Positions 16,864 to 26,174 of a stretch of DNA of 64,000 nt are shown here, one piece after another. The stretch comes from Chloroflexota bacterium (GTDB taxonomy: Bacteria > Chloroflexota > Anaerolineae > Aggregatilineales > Phototrophicaceae). Made by a program: the position numbers and the translations under genes. A model generated the notes under the pieces. The model searched no databases, was not told the DNA's origin, and was given only the letters and a program-made list of their open reading frames with translations. The stretch's first letter is position 1. Every line of letters begins with the position of its first letter. The stretch covers positions 22,464 through 86,463 of the forward strand of contig JACAES010000008.1 in the NCBI GenBank assembly GCA_013388735.1, in the 5' to 3' direction.

Positions 16864-17916
16864 CTACGCTGCTCTCAGCATAAAAACGCGCGTGTCCTGA
16901 CCACCCATTCGGTACTTATAGACTTCGTTCCCACGCAAAAAGTCAAACACGGTGCATTTGTTTTCGATAGCATGACGGATAAGGTGGGCCAGCAGGACGA
17001 TGCCGGGGCTGAGATGCCCGTATTCTCCCGGCAGCAGGCCAGAGTTGTAAACCAGCACGTGACGGTTGTAGATGAAGTTCAGGTATGTGGCCGCTGCCTG
17101 GCCGTTGATGGTCAGGAAACTCAGTTGCAGCCAGCCATTCTGAAATGTGACCGGCACAATCCGTCTGAAGAAGTCTTGGTTTTGCGGATCTTGCAGGAAA
17201 TCTGCTTTTTCCTGATGGCTGGCCGCCATCAGCGTGAGAAAACGCTCGATTTCCTCGTCAAGCTGATGAGATGCGCCGACCATATACCAGCCAACCTCGC
17301 CGGCCTCGGCACGCCGGAGCTTGCGGCGGATTTCGTGGCGCTGCTTTTTTTCCAGCGAATCGAGATAGGTTTCCCAGTCTTCGGGTAAAGCAATGACCGG
17401 GCAGACTTCCTGTTGAGTGACGGTGACGGTGAAGCCATTGCGTCTGAGGATGTCGGGGAAGTACAGATAACCCGGCGAGTCCTCCGGCAGGTTACACAGG
17501 TCAATCACATCAAACATGCCCCGACAATTGCCAGCATAGCCGGCCAGACTCTCCAGAACCGGCTCGACGTAATCCCGATCTATGATGATGTCCAGATAGT
17601 CCGTTACCTCGACACAGCCGATGCTTCGCACAACACGGCCATGAATCGGGTTTTGTTCGATAAACCAGGGGGCTAAACCGATCAGGCGACCATCGTCGTC
17701 GCGGCAGGCAATTACCCAAAGGCTTCCGGGCTGGTAGGCGTCCCACCAGGTAGACTGCCATTCCCAGGTGCTAAAGAGTCGGTCGGACGTGCTGCGCCGA
17801 AGCAGATTATTCCACTCAGGCCGGAGTGCTTCAAATACGGTCTTCTGTTCATAGACGGTAATCTGCACGATGCAATCCAATTCTCCGATGTGGTTTGATA
17901 AAAAGATTATGACCAA
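16864..17916 (-). CDS. GNAT-fold acyltransferase of the CelD/FemAB-like group
   Basis: A protein of up to 350 residues. The N-terminal region (LFSTWEWQSTWWDAY) and the central helix YLDSLEKKQRHEIRRKLRRA are typical of the Acetyltransf_6 (CelD/BcsL) domain related to FemAB peptidyltransferases. The C-terminal GNAT half includes AATYLNFIYNRHVLVYNSGL and FDFLRGNEVYKYRMGG. Members are often in polysaccharide or cell-wall loci, so a role in acylating an envelope compound is likely but unproven. The start is uncertain: the frame opens at TTG 17916 without a ribosome site, and GTG at 17868 (MQITVYEQKT) is a good alternative. The gene upstream is isolated by a terminator at 17969-17996. Confidence 0.8.
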   Translation of the reverse strand: MVIIFLSNHIGELDCIVQITVYEQKTVFEALRPEWNNLLRRSTSDRLFSTWEWQSTWWDAYQPGSLWVIACRDDDGRLIGLAPWFIEQNPIHGRVVRSIGCVEVTDYLDIIIDRDYVEPVLESLAGYAGNCRGMFDVIDLCNLPEDSPGYLYFPDILRRNGFTVTVTQQEVCPVIALPEDWETYLDSLEKKQRHEIRRKLRRAEAGEVGWYMVGASHQLDEEIERFLTLMAASHQEKADFLQDPQNQDFFRRIVPVTFQNGWLQLSFLTINGQAAATYLNFIYNRHVLVYNSGLLPGEYGHLSPGIVLLAHLIRHAIENKCTVFDFLRGNEVYKYRMGGQDTRVFMLRAA

Positions 17917-17968
17917 CAGATAAGAAGTTTAGTAAGACGAGGTTAAAATCGCACTAGACGGATCGAAT

Positions 17969-17996
17969 AAAAAGGCCGCCCTGACGCGAGCGGCCT
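17969..17996 (-). terminator. Rho-independent terminator after the MalK/UgpC-type ATPase gene
   Basis: On the minus strand AGGCCGC (17990-17996) pairs with GCGGCCT (17973-17979), and the stem is followed by TTTTTATT. It lies 22 bases beyond the ATPase stop codon. Confidence 0.8.
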
Positions 17997-18018
17997 GAAA
18001 AATAACACTACCGAAACA

Positions 18019-19152
18019 TCAGGCTTTGGCGTGATTGGCGGTCTTGTATTCGTAAGCCAGGGAGAGTTTACTGTCCACATCAAACAAATGGACGTTCTCC
18101 ATATTAAATACGACATCCATCGCGTGGCCGATGCGGGCGCGGGTACGTGGATCCATGCGGGAAATGAAGGTCGTCCCCTGCATTTCCAGATAGACAACCA
18201 TCTCATTGCCCATCTGTTCGACAACATCCACGTTCGCTTTGACCATACCGGGGATAATTCCAGGCGGCTGATAATCGGCATCATGAATGTCTTCGGGACG
18301 GATGCCGAAAACTACTTTCTTGCCGGCATGATCCCTATACATGTCGGCAAACTGTGGGGGTGTAGGCAGCTTAAAGATGCTGGTTTCAACCGTCAGACCG
18401 CCGTTCTCTTCGCGCAGGGTGGCATCGAAGAAGTTCATGGATGGGCTGCCGATGAAACCTGCCACGAACAGGTTGCGCGGATTATGATAAAGATTAAAGG
18501 GCGTGTCCACCTGCTGAAGCTCGCCGGCGTTCAGTACGCAGATGCGTGTCCCCATCGTCATAGCCTCGGTCTGGTCATGTGTCACGTAGATGAAGGTTGT
18601 ACCGAGACGCTGGTGTAGTTTGCTGATAAACGAACGCGCCTCGACGCGCAGCTTGGCGTCCAGGTTTGACAGCGGCTCATCCATCAGGAAGACGGCGGGT
18701 TCACGCACGATGGCACGACCAACAGCCACACGCTGGCGCTGACCACCCGAAAGCTGGCGCGGGCGACGGTCGAGCAGCTGCTCAATACCGAGACTTTTGG
18801 CCGCTTCGCGCACGCGCTGGTCAATGATGTGTTTGGGGGTCTTGCGCAGGCGCAGACCGAATGCCATGTTATCGTAAACGGTCATATGCGGATAAAGCGC
18901 ATAACTCTGGAACACCATCGCCACGTCGCGGTCTTTGGGTGCGACATTATTGACCACGCGATCCCCGATAAGGATTTCTCCGTCGCTGATTTCTTCCAGT
19001 CCGGCCAGCATACGCAGGCTGGTTGATTTACCGCAGCCCGACGGCCCTACAAACACCAGAAATTCCTTATCTGCGATTTCGATATTAAGATCATTTACAG
19101 CGTTGGTATTGCCGAAGCGCTTGTAAACATGATTGAAAGTCACACTGGCCAC
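18019..19152 (-). CDS. ugpC: Sugar/glycerol-phosphate ABC transporter ATP-binding protein (MalK/UgpC type), orphan
   Basis: A 377-residue ATPase of carbohydrate-uptake ABC transporters. Walker A is GPSGCGKST, the Q loop is VFQSYALYPHMTVYDNMAFG, the signature is LSGGQRQRVAVGRA, and Walker B is VFLMDEPLSNLDAK with the H loop in YVTHDQTEAM. The C-terminal half is the TOBE-type regulatory domain (about residues 240-370, FGIRPEDIH). The GTG start at 19152 has GGAGG seven bases upstream. It has its own strong promoter (19271-19299) and terminator, and no permease or binding protein nearby. It probably powers one or more sugar transporters encoded elsewhere. The symbol is by family resemblance; msmK or malK would fit equally. 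Confidence 0.9.
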   Translation of the reverse strand: MASVTFNHVYKRFGNTNAVNDLNIEIADKEFLVFVGPSGCGKSTSLRMLAGLEEISDGEILIGDRVVNNVAPKDRDVAMVFQSYALYPHMTVYDNMAFGLRLRKTPKHIIDQRVREAAKSLGIEQLLDRRPRQLSGGQRQRVAVGRAIVREPAVFLMDEPLSNLDAKLRVEARSFISKLHQRLGTTFIYVTHDQTEAMTMGTRICVLNAGELQQVDTPFNLYHNPRNLFVAGFIGSPSMNFFDATLREENGGLTVETSIFKLPTPPQFADMYRDHAGKKVVFGIRPEDIHDADYQPPGIIPGMVKANVDVVEQMGNEMVVYLEMQGTTFISRMDPRTRARIGHAMDVVFNMENVHLFDVDSKLSLAYEYKTANHAKA

Positions 19153-19270
19153 AAGTTATCCTCCATAGATGACCAATTCATCGGGCAAAAGGGAACTATT
19201 CGTGAAAATTTTCGTTGAATATGCACAAATATTTTGCTTTACAGCGTGCAGATTCTGCATTCACGACATC

Positions 19271-19299
19271 ATTATAAACCCACATTCTGAAAATGCCAA
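19271..19299 (-). promoter_or_regulatory. Strong sigma-70-type promoter for the orphan ABC ATPase
   Basis: On the minus strand, -35 TTGGCA (19294-19299), a 17-base spacer and -10 TATAAT (19271-19276). The leader to the GTG start is about 110 bases and AT-rich. I see no riboswitch in it. Confidence 0.75.
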
Positions 19300-19413
19300 A
19301 GATTCTTAACCTTTTCCTGTTTGCTTGTCAAATTGAAACGGTTCTAGTCAAGGCCACACTGATTGCTGTACCATTAGGGGGCATATCGTCTACCGACTTT
19401 AAAAGTATAACCC

Positions 19414-20661
19414 ATGACACCAAATATCAATGCTGAGATTATTGCCATCGGCACCGAAATTTTGCTGGGCGAAATCACCGATACAAACTCCGTGCACATC
19501 GCCCGCGTGCTGCGCGACATCGGGCTGAATTTATATTATATGACTTCAGTCGGTGATAACGAAAAACGGATTGCCGACTGTATTCGCATCGCCCTGTCAC
19601 GGGCGCAGGTTGTCATCACCTGCGGCGGGCTTGGCCCGACCGTTGATGATATGACGCGCCAGGGAGTTGCGCTGGCTGCTGGCCGAAGCCTGGTTTTTCA
19701 CCAGCAGCTGCTGGATAAAATCGCCGAACGTTTCGCCGGTTTTCGCGTCCAGATGACAGAGAACAATCGTCGGCAGGCATATCTGCCCGACGGCGCGATC
19801 CTGATTGAAAACCCGGTCGGGACGGCGCCGGCCTTCATCGTTGAACATGAGGGACGAGTCATTATCAGCCTGCCGGGTGTGCCACGCGAGATGAAATATC
19901 TGCTGGCAGAAAGCGTTGTTCCGTTCCTGCGCGCACACTTTCAACTAGGCAGCGACGTGATAAAAGCGCGCGTGCTGCGAACCGCCGGTATCGGCGAGAG
20001 TACCCTCGACTCGCTGATCGGCGAAGACCTGCTTCAGCAGAGCAACCCGACCGTCGGGCTGGCCGCCCATACCGGACAGGTGGACATCCGCATCACTGCC
20101 AAAGCCGGCAGCGTTGAAGAAGCCGACCGGATGATCGCGGCTACCGAACGGCATATCCGTGAACGCTGCGATAAGTACATCTTTGGAACGGACGATGATC
20201 GTATTGAGTCTGTGCTTGTCCGGCTGCTGTTGGAACATCATGCGACACTGGCGATCAGCGAGACGGGCATCGGCGGAAACACAGTCAGCCGGGCTATCGA
20301 AGCGGTAGAACCGGGCAGTCAGATCATCCAGATGGCAGAAACCTATCCTGGGCTGACCGATCTGCGTGATGCGCTTGGCGCGAACGCCGCGATACCTATG
20401 CGCACTCTGGCCGAGCAGGCTGCCGAAATGCTTCAGCGGCAGTCGAACGCAGCGGCGGCCATCGCCATTGTCAGCGATCCTGATATGCGTGAAGGCGCAG
20501 ACAGCGAAGGGGGAACGGCAATCGCTGTTTATATGCCCGGTAACGTCCGATCACGTGTTTACGGCTTCGGCGGCCAAAGCGAACTGGCGGCGGCCTGGGT
20601 CAGTTCGTGGTCGCTGTCCATGCTCTGGCGAATGCTGAAGGAACAGTGGGATGTGGCATAA
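19414..20661 (+). CDS. cinA: CinA-family protein with degenerate amidase domain
   Basis: A 415-residue CinA. The N-terminal MoaB/CinA domain is intact, with IAIGTEILLGEITDTNS, ITCGGLGPTVDDMTRQ and SLPGVPREMKYLL. In active proteins this half hydrolyses ADP-ribose or acts in NAD-related metabolite repair. The C-terminal nicotinamide-nucleotide amidase half normally begins AESCTGG, with a catalytic Ser and a downstream Tyr/Lys pair. Here the matching segment is ISETGIGG and the Lys appears absent (ETYPGLTDLRD), so the amidase is probably inactive. The ATG at 19414 lies next to the divergent ATPase regulatory region. The downstream gene at 20695 follows after 33 bases. Confidence 0.9.
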   Translation: MTPNINAEIIAIGTEILLGEITDTNSVHIARVLRDIGLNLYYMTSVGDNEKRIADCIRIALSRAQVVITCGGLGPTVDDMTRQGVALAAGRSLVFHQQLLDKIAERFAGFRVQMTENNRRQAYLPDGAILIENPVGTAPAFIVEHEGRVIISLPGVPREMKYLLAESVVPFLRAHFQLGSDVIKARVLRTAGIGESTLDSLIGEDLLQQSNPTVGLAAHTGQVDIRITAKAGSVEEADRMIAATERHIRERCDKYIFGTDDDRIESVLVRLLLEHHATLAISETGIGGNTVSRAIEAVEPGSQIIQMAETYPGLTDLRDALGANAAIPMRTLAEQAAEMLQRQSNAAAAIAIVSDPDMREGADSEGGTAIAVYMPGNVRSRVYGFGGQSELAAAWVSSWSLSMLWRMLKEQWDVA

Positions 20662-20694
20662 ACAACCAGGCGTGGCGAAGCGGGTATTTTGAAT

Positions 20695-21294
20695 ATGGAA
20701 CTTGTGCAGCTCTTCGTCGAAACCGGCTTGTTACAGTTCGGGCGTTTTCATGATTCGTCCGGGGTGCGTCCATTTTTAACCAACCTGGATTATCTGCCTG
20801 CTTACCCGGAAATTCTCAAACTTTTGGCAGTAGAAGCAGCGCATCGTCTGGATGGTTTAGCTGCGCAACGGTTAGTTGCCAGCGCGGAGTCCGTTCCTTT
20901 CGGCGTCGCGCTGGCGCTGGAAACCGGGCTGTCGCTGGTTTACAGCCGGGGGCAGGGGAGGGAAGCCGTCCACGACCTAGCAGGCGCGTATAACGTCGGC
21001 CATGCTTCAGTCCTGCTGCTCAATACCCTGGAAACACTGATTTCGCTTCAGCCATTTATCACCGGCGCGCGCCGCGTGGGACTGGAAATACAGACCGTGA
21101 TTGCCGTCTTTGATGCCGGTATCACGCCTCCGCCGGTCGGACTCACGGCGCACGCAATCCTGACTCTGCCCGCCGCGCTCGACGGTCTGGCAGCAGAAAA
21201 CGCGCTGCCGGCGCGGCAGGTATCAGCCGTGGTGAAGTGGATTGCCGAACGGCGCGCGGCGGCTACTCATCGTCCAGGCGCAGCAGCGCCATAA
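20695..21294 (+). CDS. Degenerate orotate phosphoribosyltransferase-like protein
   Basis: A 199-residue protein with the size and layout of orotate phosphoribosyltransferase: [18 protein letters not shown] corresponds to the F.L.SG..S.Y....... start, and [20 protein letters not shown] to the central strand-loop. The PRPP-binding motif (normally DDVxTTG) reads LNTLETLIS, and the usual catalytic Lys block after the Arg is absent. It probably cannot use PRPP. I chose the ATG at 20695; TTG at 20689 is possible. It overlaps lepA tail-to-tail by 32 bases. The function of such a protein is unknown. Confidence 0.6.
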   Translation: MELVQLFVETGLLQFGRFHDSSGVRPFLTNLDYLPAYPEILKLLAVEAAHRLDGLAAQRLVASAESVPFGVALALETGLSLVYSRGQGREAVHDLAGAYNVGHASVLLLNTLETLISLQPFITGARRVGLEIQTVIAVFDAGITPPPVGLTAHAILTLPAALDGLAAENALPARQVSAVVKWIAERRAAATHRPGAAAP

Positions 21295-23065
21295 ATGCTT
21301 CCTGTGGGAGTTCCACCTGGCCGACCATCTTCATCCGCTTCTTGCCTTTTTTCTGCTTTTCCAGCAGTTTCTTCTTGCGGGTGATGTCGCCACCGTAACA
21401 CTTCGCCAGTACGTCCTTTCGCAGGGCGCTGACGTTGGCGCGCGAGATAACCCGTTTTCCAACCGCAGCCTGAATCGGTACCACAAACAGCTGGCGCGGA
21501 ATCAGCTCCTTGAGTTTGGTAATCAACCGCTGGCCTTTGTGGTAGGCTTCATCCCGATGGACGATCAGCGCCAGCGCGTCTACCGGTTCGTTATTGACCA
21601 GCACATCCAGCTTCACCAGGTCTTCAGTCTGGTATTTGTCAAACTGGTAATCCATGCTGGCGTACCCGCGTGTGATGCTCTTTAAACGGTCGAAAAAGTC
21701 CACGATGATTTCTGACAGCGGTATGCGATAGTGCAGAATCACGCGCTTGGCGTCCAGATATTCCGTCGTCACGTATTCACCGCGTTTTTTGATGACCAGA
21801 TCCATCACCGGGCCGATAAATTCCTGAGGCGTGTAAACCTGTATTTTCATCCAGGGTTCGCGGATTTCAGCGATAGTGTTTTCATCCGGCATCTGCGCCG
21901 GGCTGTCCAGCGTAATGACTTCGCCGGTGTGCAGTTCCACCTGATATTCCACGCTTGGCGCGGTCGCCAGGATGTCCAGGTTGTACTCGCGTTCAAGGCG
22001 CTCCTGGATAATTTCCATATGGAACAGCCCCAGAAAACCCACCCGAAAGCCAAAGTTAAGCGCCTGAGACGTTTCCGGCTCGTAGGTCAGCGAGGCATCA
22101 TTGAGCTGCAATTTTTCAAGCGCGTCGCGCAGATCGGGGTAGTCATCGTTATTCGTGGGGTAAATGCCGGCGAATACCATCGGCTTGACTTTTTTATAGC
22201 CCGGCAGCGGTTCGTCCGCGCCGCCGGATGCCATCGTCACCGTGTCACCCACGCGACATTCCTGAACCGTCTTCAGGCCGGTGGCGATGTATCCCACTTC
22301 GCCCGCTTCCAGCGACTCGACCGGTTGCATGTTGGGCGTGAAGACGCCGATTTCTACCGGCTCAAAACGCGCGCCGGTTGCCATCAGGCGCAGGACGGAC
22401 TTTTGATTAATGCGCCCATCAAAGATGCGAACGTAAGCAACGACGCCTTTGTACGAGTCGTAATGCGAGTCGAATACCAGCGCCCGCAGCGGCGCTTCAG
22501 AGTCGCCCTTAGGCGATGAAACACGCTGGACAATCGCCTCCAGGACATCCTGCACGCCGATGCCCTGCTTGGCGGAAACAGAGATTATCTGGTCGGCAGC
22601 GATGCCCAACAGGTCTTCCATTTCCTTCGCCACGTCCGCCGGGCGCGCTGCCGGCAGGTCAATCTTGTTGATGACCGGGATGATCGCTAAGTCCTGTTCC
22701 AGCGCCAGATACAGGTTGGCGAGCGTCTGAGCTTCAATTCCCTGGCTGGCGTCCACCACCAGCGCCGCCCCTTCACAGGCTTGCAGCGCGCGGCTGACTT
22801 CATAGTTGAAGTCTACATGCCCCGGTGTATCAATGAGGTTGATTTCATATTCCTGGCCGTCTTTGGCGGTGTACGTCATCCGAACGGCAGACGCTTTGAT
22901 CGTCACACCGCGCTCACGCTCCAGTTCCATACTATCCAGCATCTGTTCCTGCATCTGACGGTCGCTTACGGTGTTGGTAAGCTGCAACAGCCGGTCGGCC
23001 AGCGTGCTTTTGCCATGATCTATGTGGGCAATAATCGAGAAATTGCGAATGTTTTCACGGCTCAT
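21263..23065 (-). CDS. lepA: Elongation factor 4 (LepA)
   Basis: A 600-residue translational GTPase, the usual LepA length. G1 is [16 protein letters not shown]2 [11 protein letters not shown]3 DTPGHVDF, and G4 NKIDLP. The C-terminal LepA-specific region includes [18 protein letters not shown], the SMDYQF block and the basic end [17 protein letters not shown]. It acts on ribosomes, promoting back-translocation or late initiation checks under stress. The ATG at 23065 is the only sensible start. A TATAAT lies at 23097-23102 on the minus strand but its -35 is poor. Confidence 0.98.
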   Translation of the reverse strand: MSRENIRNFSIIAHIDHGKSTLADRLLQLTNTVSDRQMQEQMLDSMELERERGVTIKASAVRMTYTAKDGQEYEINLIDTPGHVDFNYEVSRALQACEGAALVVDASQGIEAQTLANLYLALEQDLAIIPVINKIDLPAARPADVAKEMEDLLGIAADQIISVSAKQGIGVQDVLEAIVQRVSSPKGDSEAPLRALVFDSHYDSYKGVVAYVRIFDGRINQKSVLRLMATGARFEPVEIGVFTPNMQPVESLEAGEVGYIATGLKTVQECRVGDTVTMASGGADEPLPGYKKVKPMVFAGIYPTNNDDYPDLRDALEKLQLNDASLTYEPETSQALNFGFRVGFLGLFHMEIIQERLEREYNLDILATAPSVEYQVELHTGEVITLDSPAQMPDENTIAEIREPWMKIQVYTPQEFIGPVMDLVIKKRGEYVTTEYLDAKRVILHYRIPLSEIIVDFFDRLKSITRGYASMDYQFDKYQTEDLVKLDVLVNNEPVDALALIVHRDEAYHKGQRLITKLKELIPRQLFVVPIQAAVGKRVISRANVSALRKDVLAKCYGGDITRKKKLLEKQKKGKKRMKMVGQVELPQEAFMALLRLDDE

Positions 23066-23146
23066 GGGCGTTTTCGACCTGTTCTTGAATGGGGCTATTA
23101 TAACGTGGGAGTGATAAAGAAATATAGAGCGCGTGGGCGCGGCGCG

Positions 23147-23923
23147 TCATTCCAGCACGGAATGGACGAGCGTTGGTATTTCAACTGAGCCGCCCGTGTT
23201 CCAGCCCAACCAGGCCAGAAATTCGATATTGCCCGCCGGGCCTTTAATCGGCGATGTCGTCAGCCCCTTAAGCGCAAAACCGCATTCCTGCGCGAAAGTC
23301 AGCACAGCTTCCAGCACGCGCGCGTGTACCCGGCTGTCCTTCACCACGCCACCTTTGCCGACATCCTCGCGCCCCGCCTCAAACTGAGGCTTGATGAGCG
23401 GGATTACCTCGGCCTGGGGCGCTAACCAGCCCGCCAGTACCGGCAAAAGCAGCCTGAGTGAAATGAAGGACGCATCCACTACCACCAGGCTAACCGGCTC
23501 CGGCAGCATTTCGATATAACGCGCATTGGCGCGTTCCATGGCCACCACACGGGAGTCCTGTCGCAGCGTATAATCCAACTGCCCATACCCGACATCAATC
23601 GCATAAACCCGCGCCGCGCCTGCCTGAAGCAGACAATCGGTAAATCCACCGGTGCTTGCGCCCACGTCGGCGCAAATCCGTTCGCTTATTCTGACGCCAA
23701 ACACGTCCAGCGCATGAGCGAGTTTCTCGCCGCCACGGCTGACGAAACGCGGTTTGCTCTTCATCGTGATAAGCGCGCCGGTATCCACGCGCGTTCCGGG
23801 TTTATCCACCGGAACGCCGTTCACCAGTACTTCACCCGCCATGATGATCGCACGGGCTTTCTCGCGGCTTGGGACAAGGCCGCGTTCGTAGAGGGCGAGA
23901 TCGAGGCGCTGCTTATCGGCCAT
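23147..23923 (-). CDS. tlyA: TlyA-family rRNA 2'-O-methyltransferase (S4 + FtsJ domains)
   Basis: A 258-residue protein. An N-terminal S4 RNA-binding domain (RLDLALYERGLVPSREKARA, VLVNG) is followed by an FtsJ-like methyltransferase whose SAM site is CADVGASTGGFTDCLLQAGA, with IDVGYGQLDY and the catalytic-region VVDASFISLRLLLP. The family methylates ribose in 16S/23S rRNA and is often misnamed hemolysin. The ATG at 23923 is one base after the stop of the protease-like gene, so it is translationally linked to that unit. The reason for coupling to envelope proteins is unclear. Confidence 0.93.
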   Translation of the reverse strand: MADKQRLDLALYERGLVPSREKARAIIMAGEVLVNGVPVDKPGTRVDTGALITMKSKPRFVSRGGEKLAHALDVFGVRISERICADVGASTGGFTDCLLQAGAARVYAIDVGYGQLDYTLRQDSRVVAMERANARYIEMLPEPVSLVVVDASFISLRLLLPVLAGWLAPQAEVIPLIKPQFEAGREDVGKGGVVKDSRVHARVLEAVLTFAQECGFALKGLTTSPIKGPAGNIEFLAWLGWNTGGSVEIPTLVHSVLE

Positions 23924-23924
23924 C

Positions 23925-26174
23925 TTAGTCGCGTATCATATAAACGGTGATGTCGAGCGGATTGTCCGTTGTTTCGTCCACGACAATACCATCGGCATTA
24001 ATCGGCAGGTAGCCTTTGGCGGCGATGACGGCGCTGTAAGCAATTTCAGCCGCTTCGGTGCTGAGTTGAAGCGGGCGGTCAAGCTGAAAGCGCCCGTTCC
24101 GGTCGGTGACAGCCAGCGCGTATACCTGGTTCTGACTCCAGGTAAATTCGCTCACCGAATAATCCTCGCTAATCAACACGAAGGCAACGCCCGGAATGCC
24201 CTGACCGGAGTCCGCATCCAGGATTTGCCCGCGCAGTTGAACGCCGCTGGCCTGGGCGAAGGGGTCAATAGGAAGCTGGCCGATTCCGACCTGCACCTGG
24301 GTGGAGCGAAGCTGCACGTTATTCACCAGCAAGTCCATACGATAGGTTCCGTCCGGTACGCCGCCCGGCGCGCTGAGCCGAATCAGGAAATTCTGGCCGC
24401 TTTCGAGGGTATTCCAGGGGACGGTCTGCTGGTAAAAAACCTCGTTATCCACCGTCCAGCGCATTGTCCAGAGCGTACCGGGCGCGATTTGCTGCCAGTT
24501 AAAGCGCGCGTACAGGTTGGCAATGCCGGCTGGGAAACTGCTCAAGGGCGCAGCGGCAATCGCTTCTTCGGGCGTGCTGGCCGTTGTAAAACCTTCGCCG
24601 GTGAAAATTTCCGGCAGTGCGCCCTGCGCGGCCCCGGCAATCGTGAAATCGGAAGTCGCGGCCAATCGGTTGGTGATATACAGTTCCAGACGATAACTGC
24701 CCGGCGGCAGGCCGGTTTGCGAACTGATGCTGGTCGTGGCCGAGCCGGAAGTTCCCGCATTCCAGGCATTTGTCTGGCGCGAGAATTCCACCCCATCCAG
24801 ATACCAGATGGATGTCCATTCAGTTTCGTTTGCCATTTTCAAAAACAAAAAACGGGCGGTAGCGATGTTGCCGGTGGGCAGCACGAAGCCGTTTCCGAAC
24901 GGGTTGTTCTGTAGATCAAACAACGCAAAAATGATATCGCTGAAGGTCGGCGTGGTTTCGGGCGCGCCGCCGATCACCAGCCGGGCAGTAGGGGCGGCGA
25001 TGCCGTTGGCGAACAGCGTGAACTCGTAAACGCCGTTCGGCCAGGGCTGGCCGCTACTGCCCAGATACCAGAGGCCGCGTTCGCCACCACTCCAGCGTAC
25101 CGGGGCCAGACTGAAGGTCGGATTGGGAATGCCGTCGGTCGTCACGCGCAGTTCGTAGACGGTTTCCGGCGTCATATTCTCATAGTCAAAAAACAAATAC
25201 AGACTATTACTGCCCGCCGGCAAACTGCGAATGACTGAGGTAGGCATCCCCGCTTCGTTAACCGAGGGTGAAAAAAACAGGCGCTTGAAATTCGGCGTTC
25301 CGCCGCCACCGACCTGGGCGGTCGGCACGTTCAGCAGGTCAAGCGACAGGCCCAGGGACGCCGCACGAAGCAGCGGACGCGCGAAGTTCGAGGGGCGCAG
25401 CGCATTGATAAAACCGCCGAATGGGATGCAGATGTCGCTGTTGTTAACGGCATTGTCGGCGTTAGTATCCTGTATCGGTTGGCAGGTCGTATCCAACACC
25501 CCAACGGTCAGCGGCGCAGTCGTTGGAACAGCGATCAACTTGCCGTCCTGGTTATAGGCCGCTCCGCCGGTCATCGTGCCGGGAATAACGGCGCTGGTTT
25601 TAATCCACGACTTTTGGCCGCCGCTCGGTTCGGCAACAAACCCGATTACCGTACCGCGCCGCACCTCAACCGGATCATCCCCAATGCCCGGATACCCGAT
25701 CACCGTAATCGTATCATCAAGCTGAACCACATCAGAATCGGCCAGTTCCACGAAGGGCAGCGCCAGCGTATCCGCTTCGATCAGCCGCCCATCCAACTCG
25801 CGCGTAATCCGCAGCAACGCCAAATCAAGGCCGGAAGACGCCTGAGCGATTTCTGCACGATACCGGAGAATCGGCGGCTCACTCAGATTATTGGTAATGC
25901 CGATAATTAACGTTTCACCAGGACAGGCCTGGCTAATCAGTGTATTGTGCGCGTTAGTGAGGATCAGCCCATCTCGTTTAACAATCGTGCCTGAACCAAT
26001 ACAGGTCACGAACAAATCATCTCCAACATTTCGCGCCTGCACAACAAACACCGTAGCGCGCTGGAGACGTTCAATATCCAACCCGGCACTGCCCTGAGAT
26101 AAAACAGCGCGCGGTGAGGTGAATAGAACAATCAGCAACAAAAGGGGCGGCAAGCAGCGCATAAGCATAGGCAT
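23925..26174 (-). CDS. Secreted trypsin-like protein with Thr at the nucleophile position, Ig-like repeats and C-terminal CarboxypepD-reg-like domain
   Basis: A 749-residue exported protein. The signal peptide is about residues 1-27 (MPMLMRCLPPLLLLIVLFTS). The trypsin/DegP-like domain (about 35-260) keeps His (LILTNAHN) and Asp (SSGLDLALLRI), but the GxSGG motif reads GTMTGGAAYN, so Ser is replaced by Thr. Three beta-rich repeats follow (PAGSNSLYLFFDYENMTPET; IATARFLFLKMANETEWTSI; PAGIANLYARFNWQQIAPGT). The C-terminal domain (LRGQILDADSGQGIPGVAFV) resembles carboxypeptidase-regulatory folds. It may be a pseudoprotease or a Thr-using protease. The start overlaps the stop of the upstream gene as TGATG. 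Confidence 0.82.
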   Translation of the reverse strand: MPMLMRCLPPLLLLIVLFTSPRAVLSQGSAGLDIERLQRATVFVVQARNVGDDLFVTCIGSGTIVKRDGLILTNAHNTLISQACPGETLIIGITNNLSEPPILRYRAEIAQASSGLDLALLRITRELDGRLIEADTLALPFVELADSDVVQLDDTITVIGYPGIGDDPVEVRRGTVIGFVAEPSGGQKSWIKTSAVIPGTMTGGAAYNQDGKLIAVPTTAPLTVGVLDTTCQPIQDTNADNAVNNSDICIPFGGFINALRPSNFARPLLRAASLGLSLDLLNVPTAQVGGGGTPNFKRLFFSPSVNEAGMPTSVIRSLPAGSNSLYLFFDYENMTPETVYELRVTTDGIPNPTFSLAPVRWSGGERGLWYLGSSGQPWPNGVYEFTLFANGIAAPTARLVIGGAPETTPTFSDIIFALFDLQNNPFGNGFVLPTGNIATARFLFLKMANETEWTSIWYLDGVEFSRQTNAWNAGTSGSATTSISSQTGLPPGSYRLELYITNRLAATSDFTIAGAAQGALPEIFTGEGFTTASTPEEAIAAAPLSSFPAGIANLYARFNWQQIAPGTLWTMRWTVDNEVFYQQTVPWNTLESGQNFLIRLSAPGGVPDGTYRMDLLVNNVQLRSTQVQVGIGQLPIDPFAQASGVQLRGQILDADSGQGIPGVAFVLISEDYSVSEFTWSQNQVYALAVTDRNGRFQLDRPLQLSTEAAEIAYSAVIAAKGYLPINADGIVVDETTDNPLDITVYMIRD

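Noticed and set aside
19300..19413. Possible promoter (TTGTCA at 19325-19330) for cinA
   Set aside because: No acceptable -10 hexamer lies 16-18 bases downstream.
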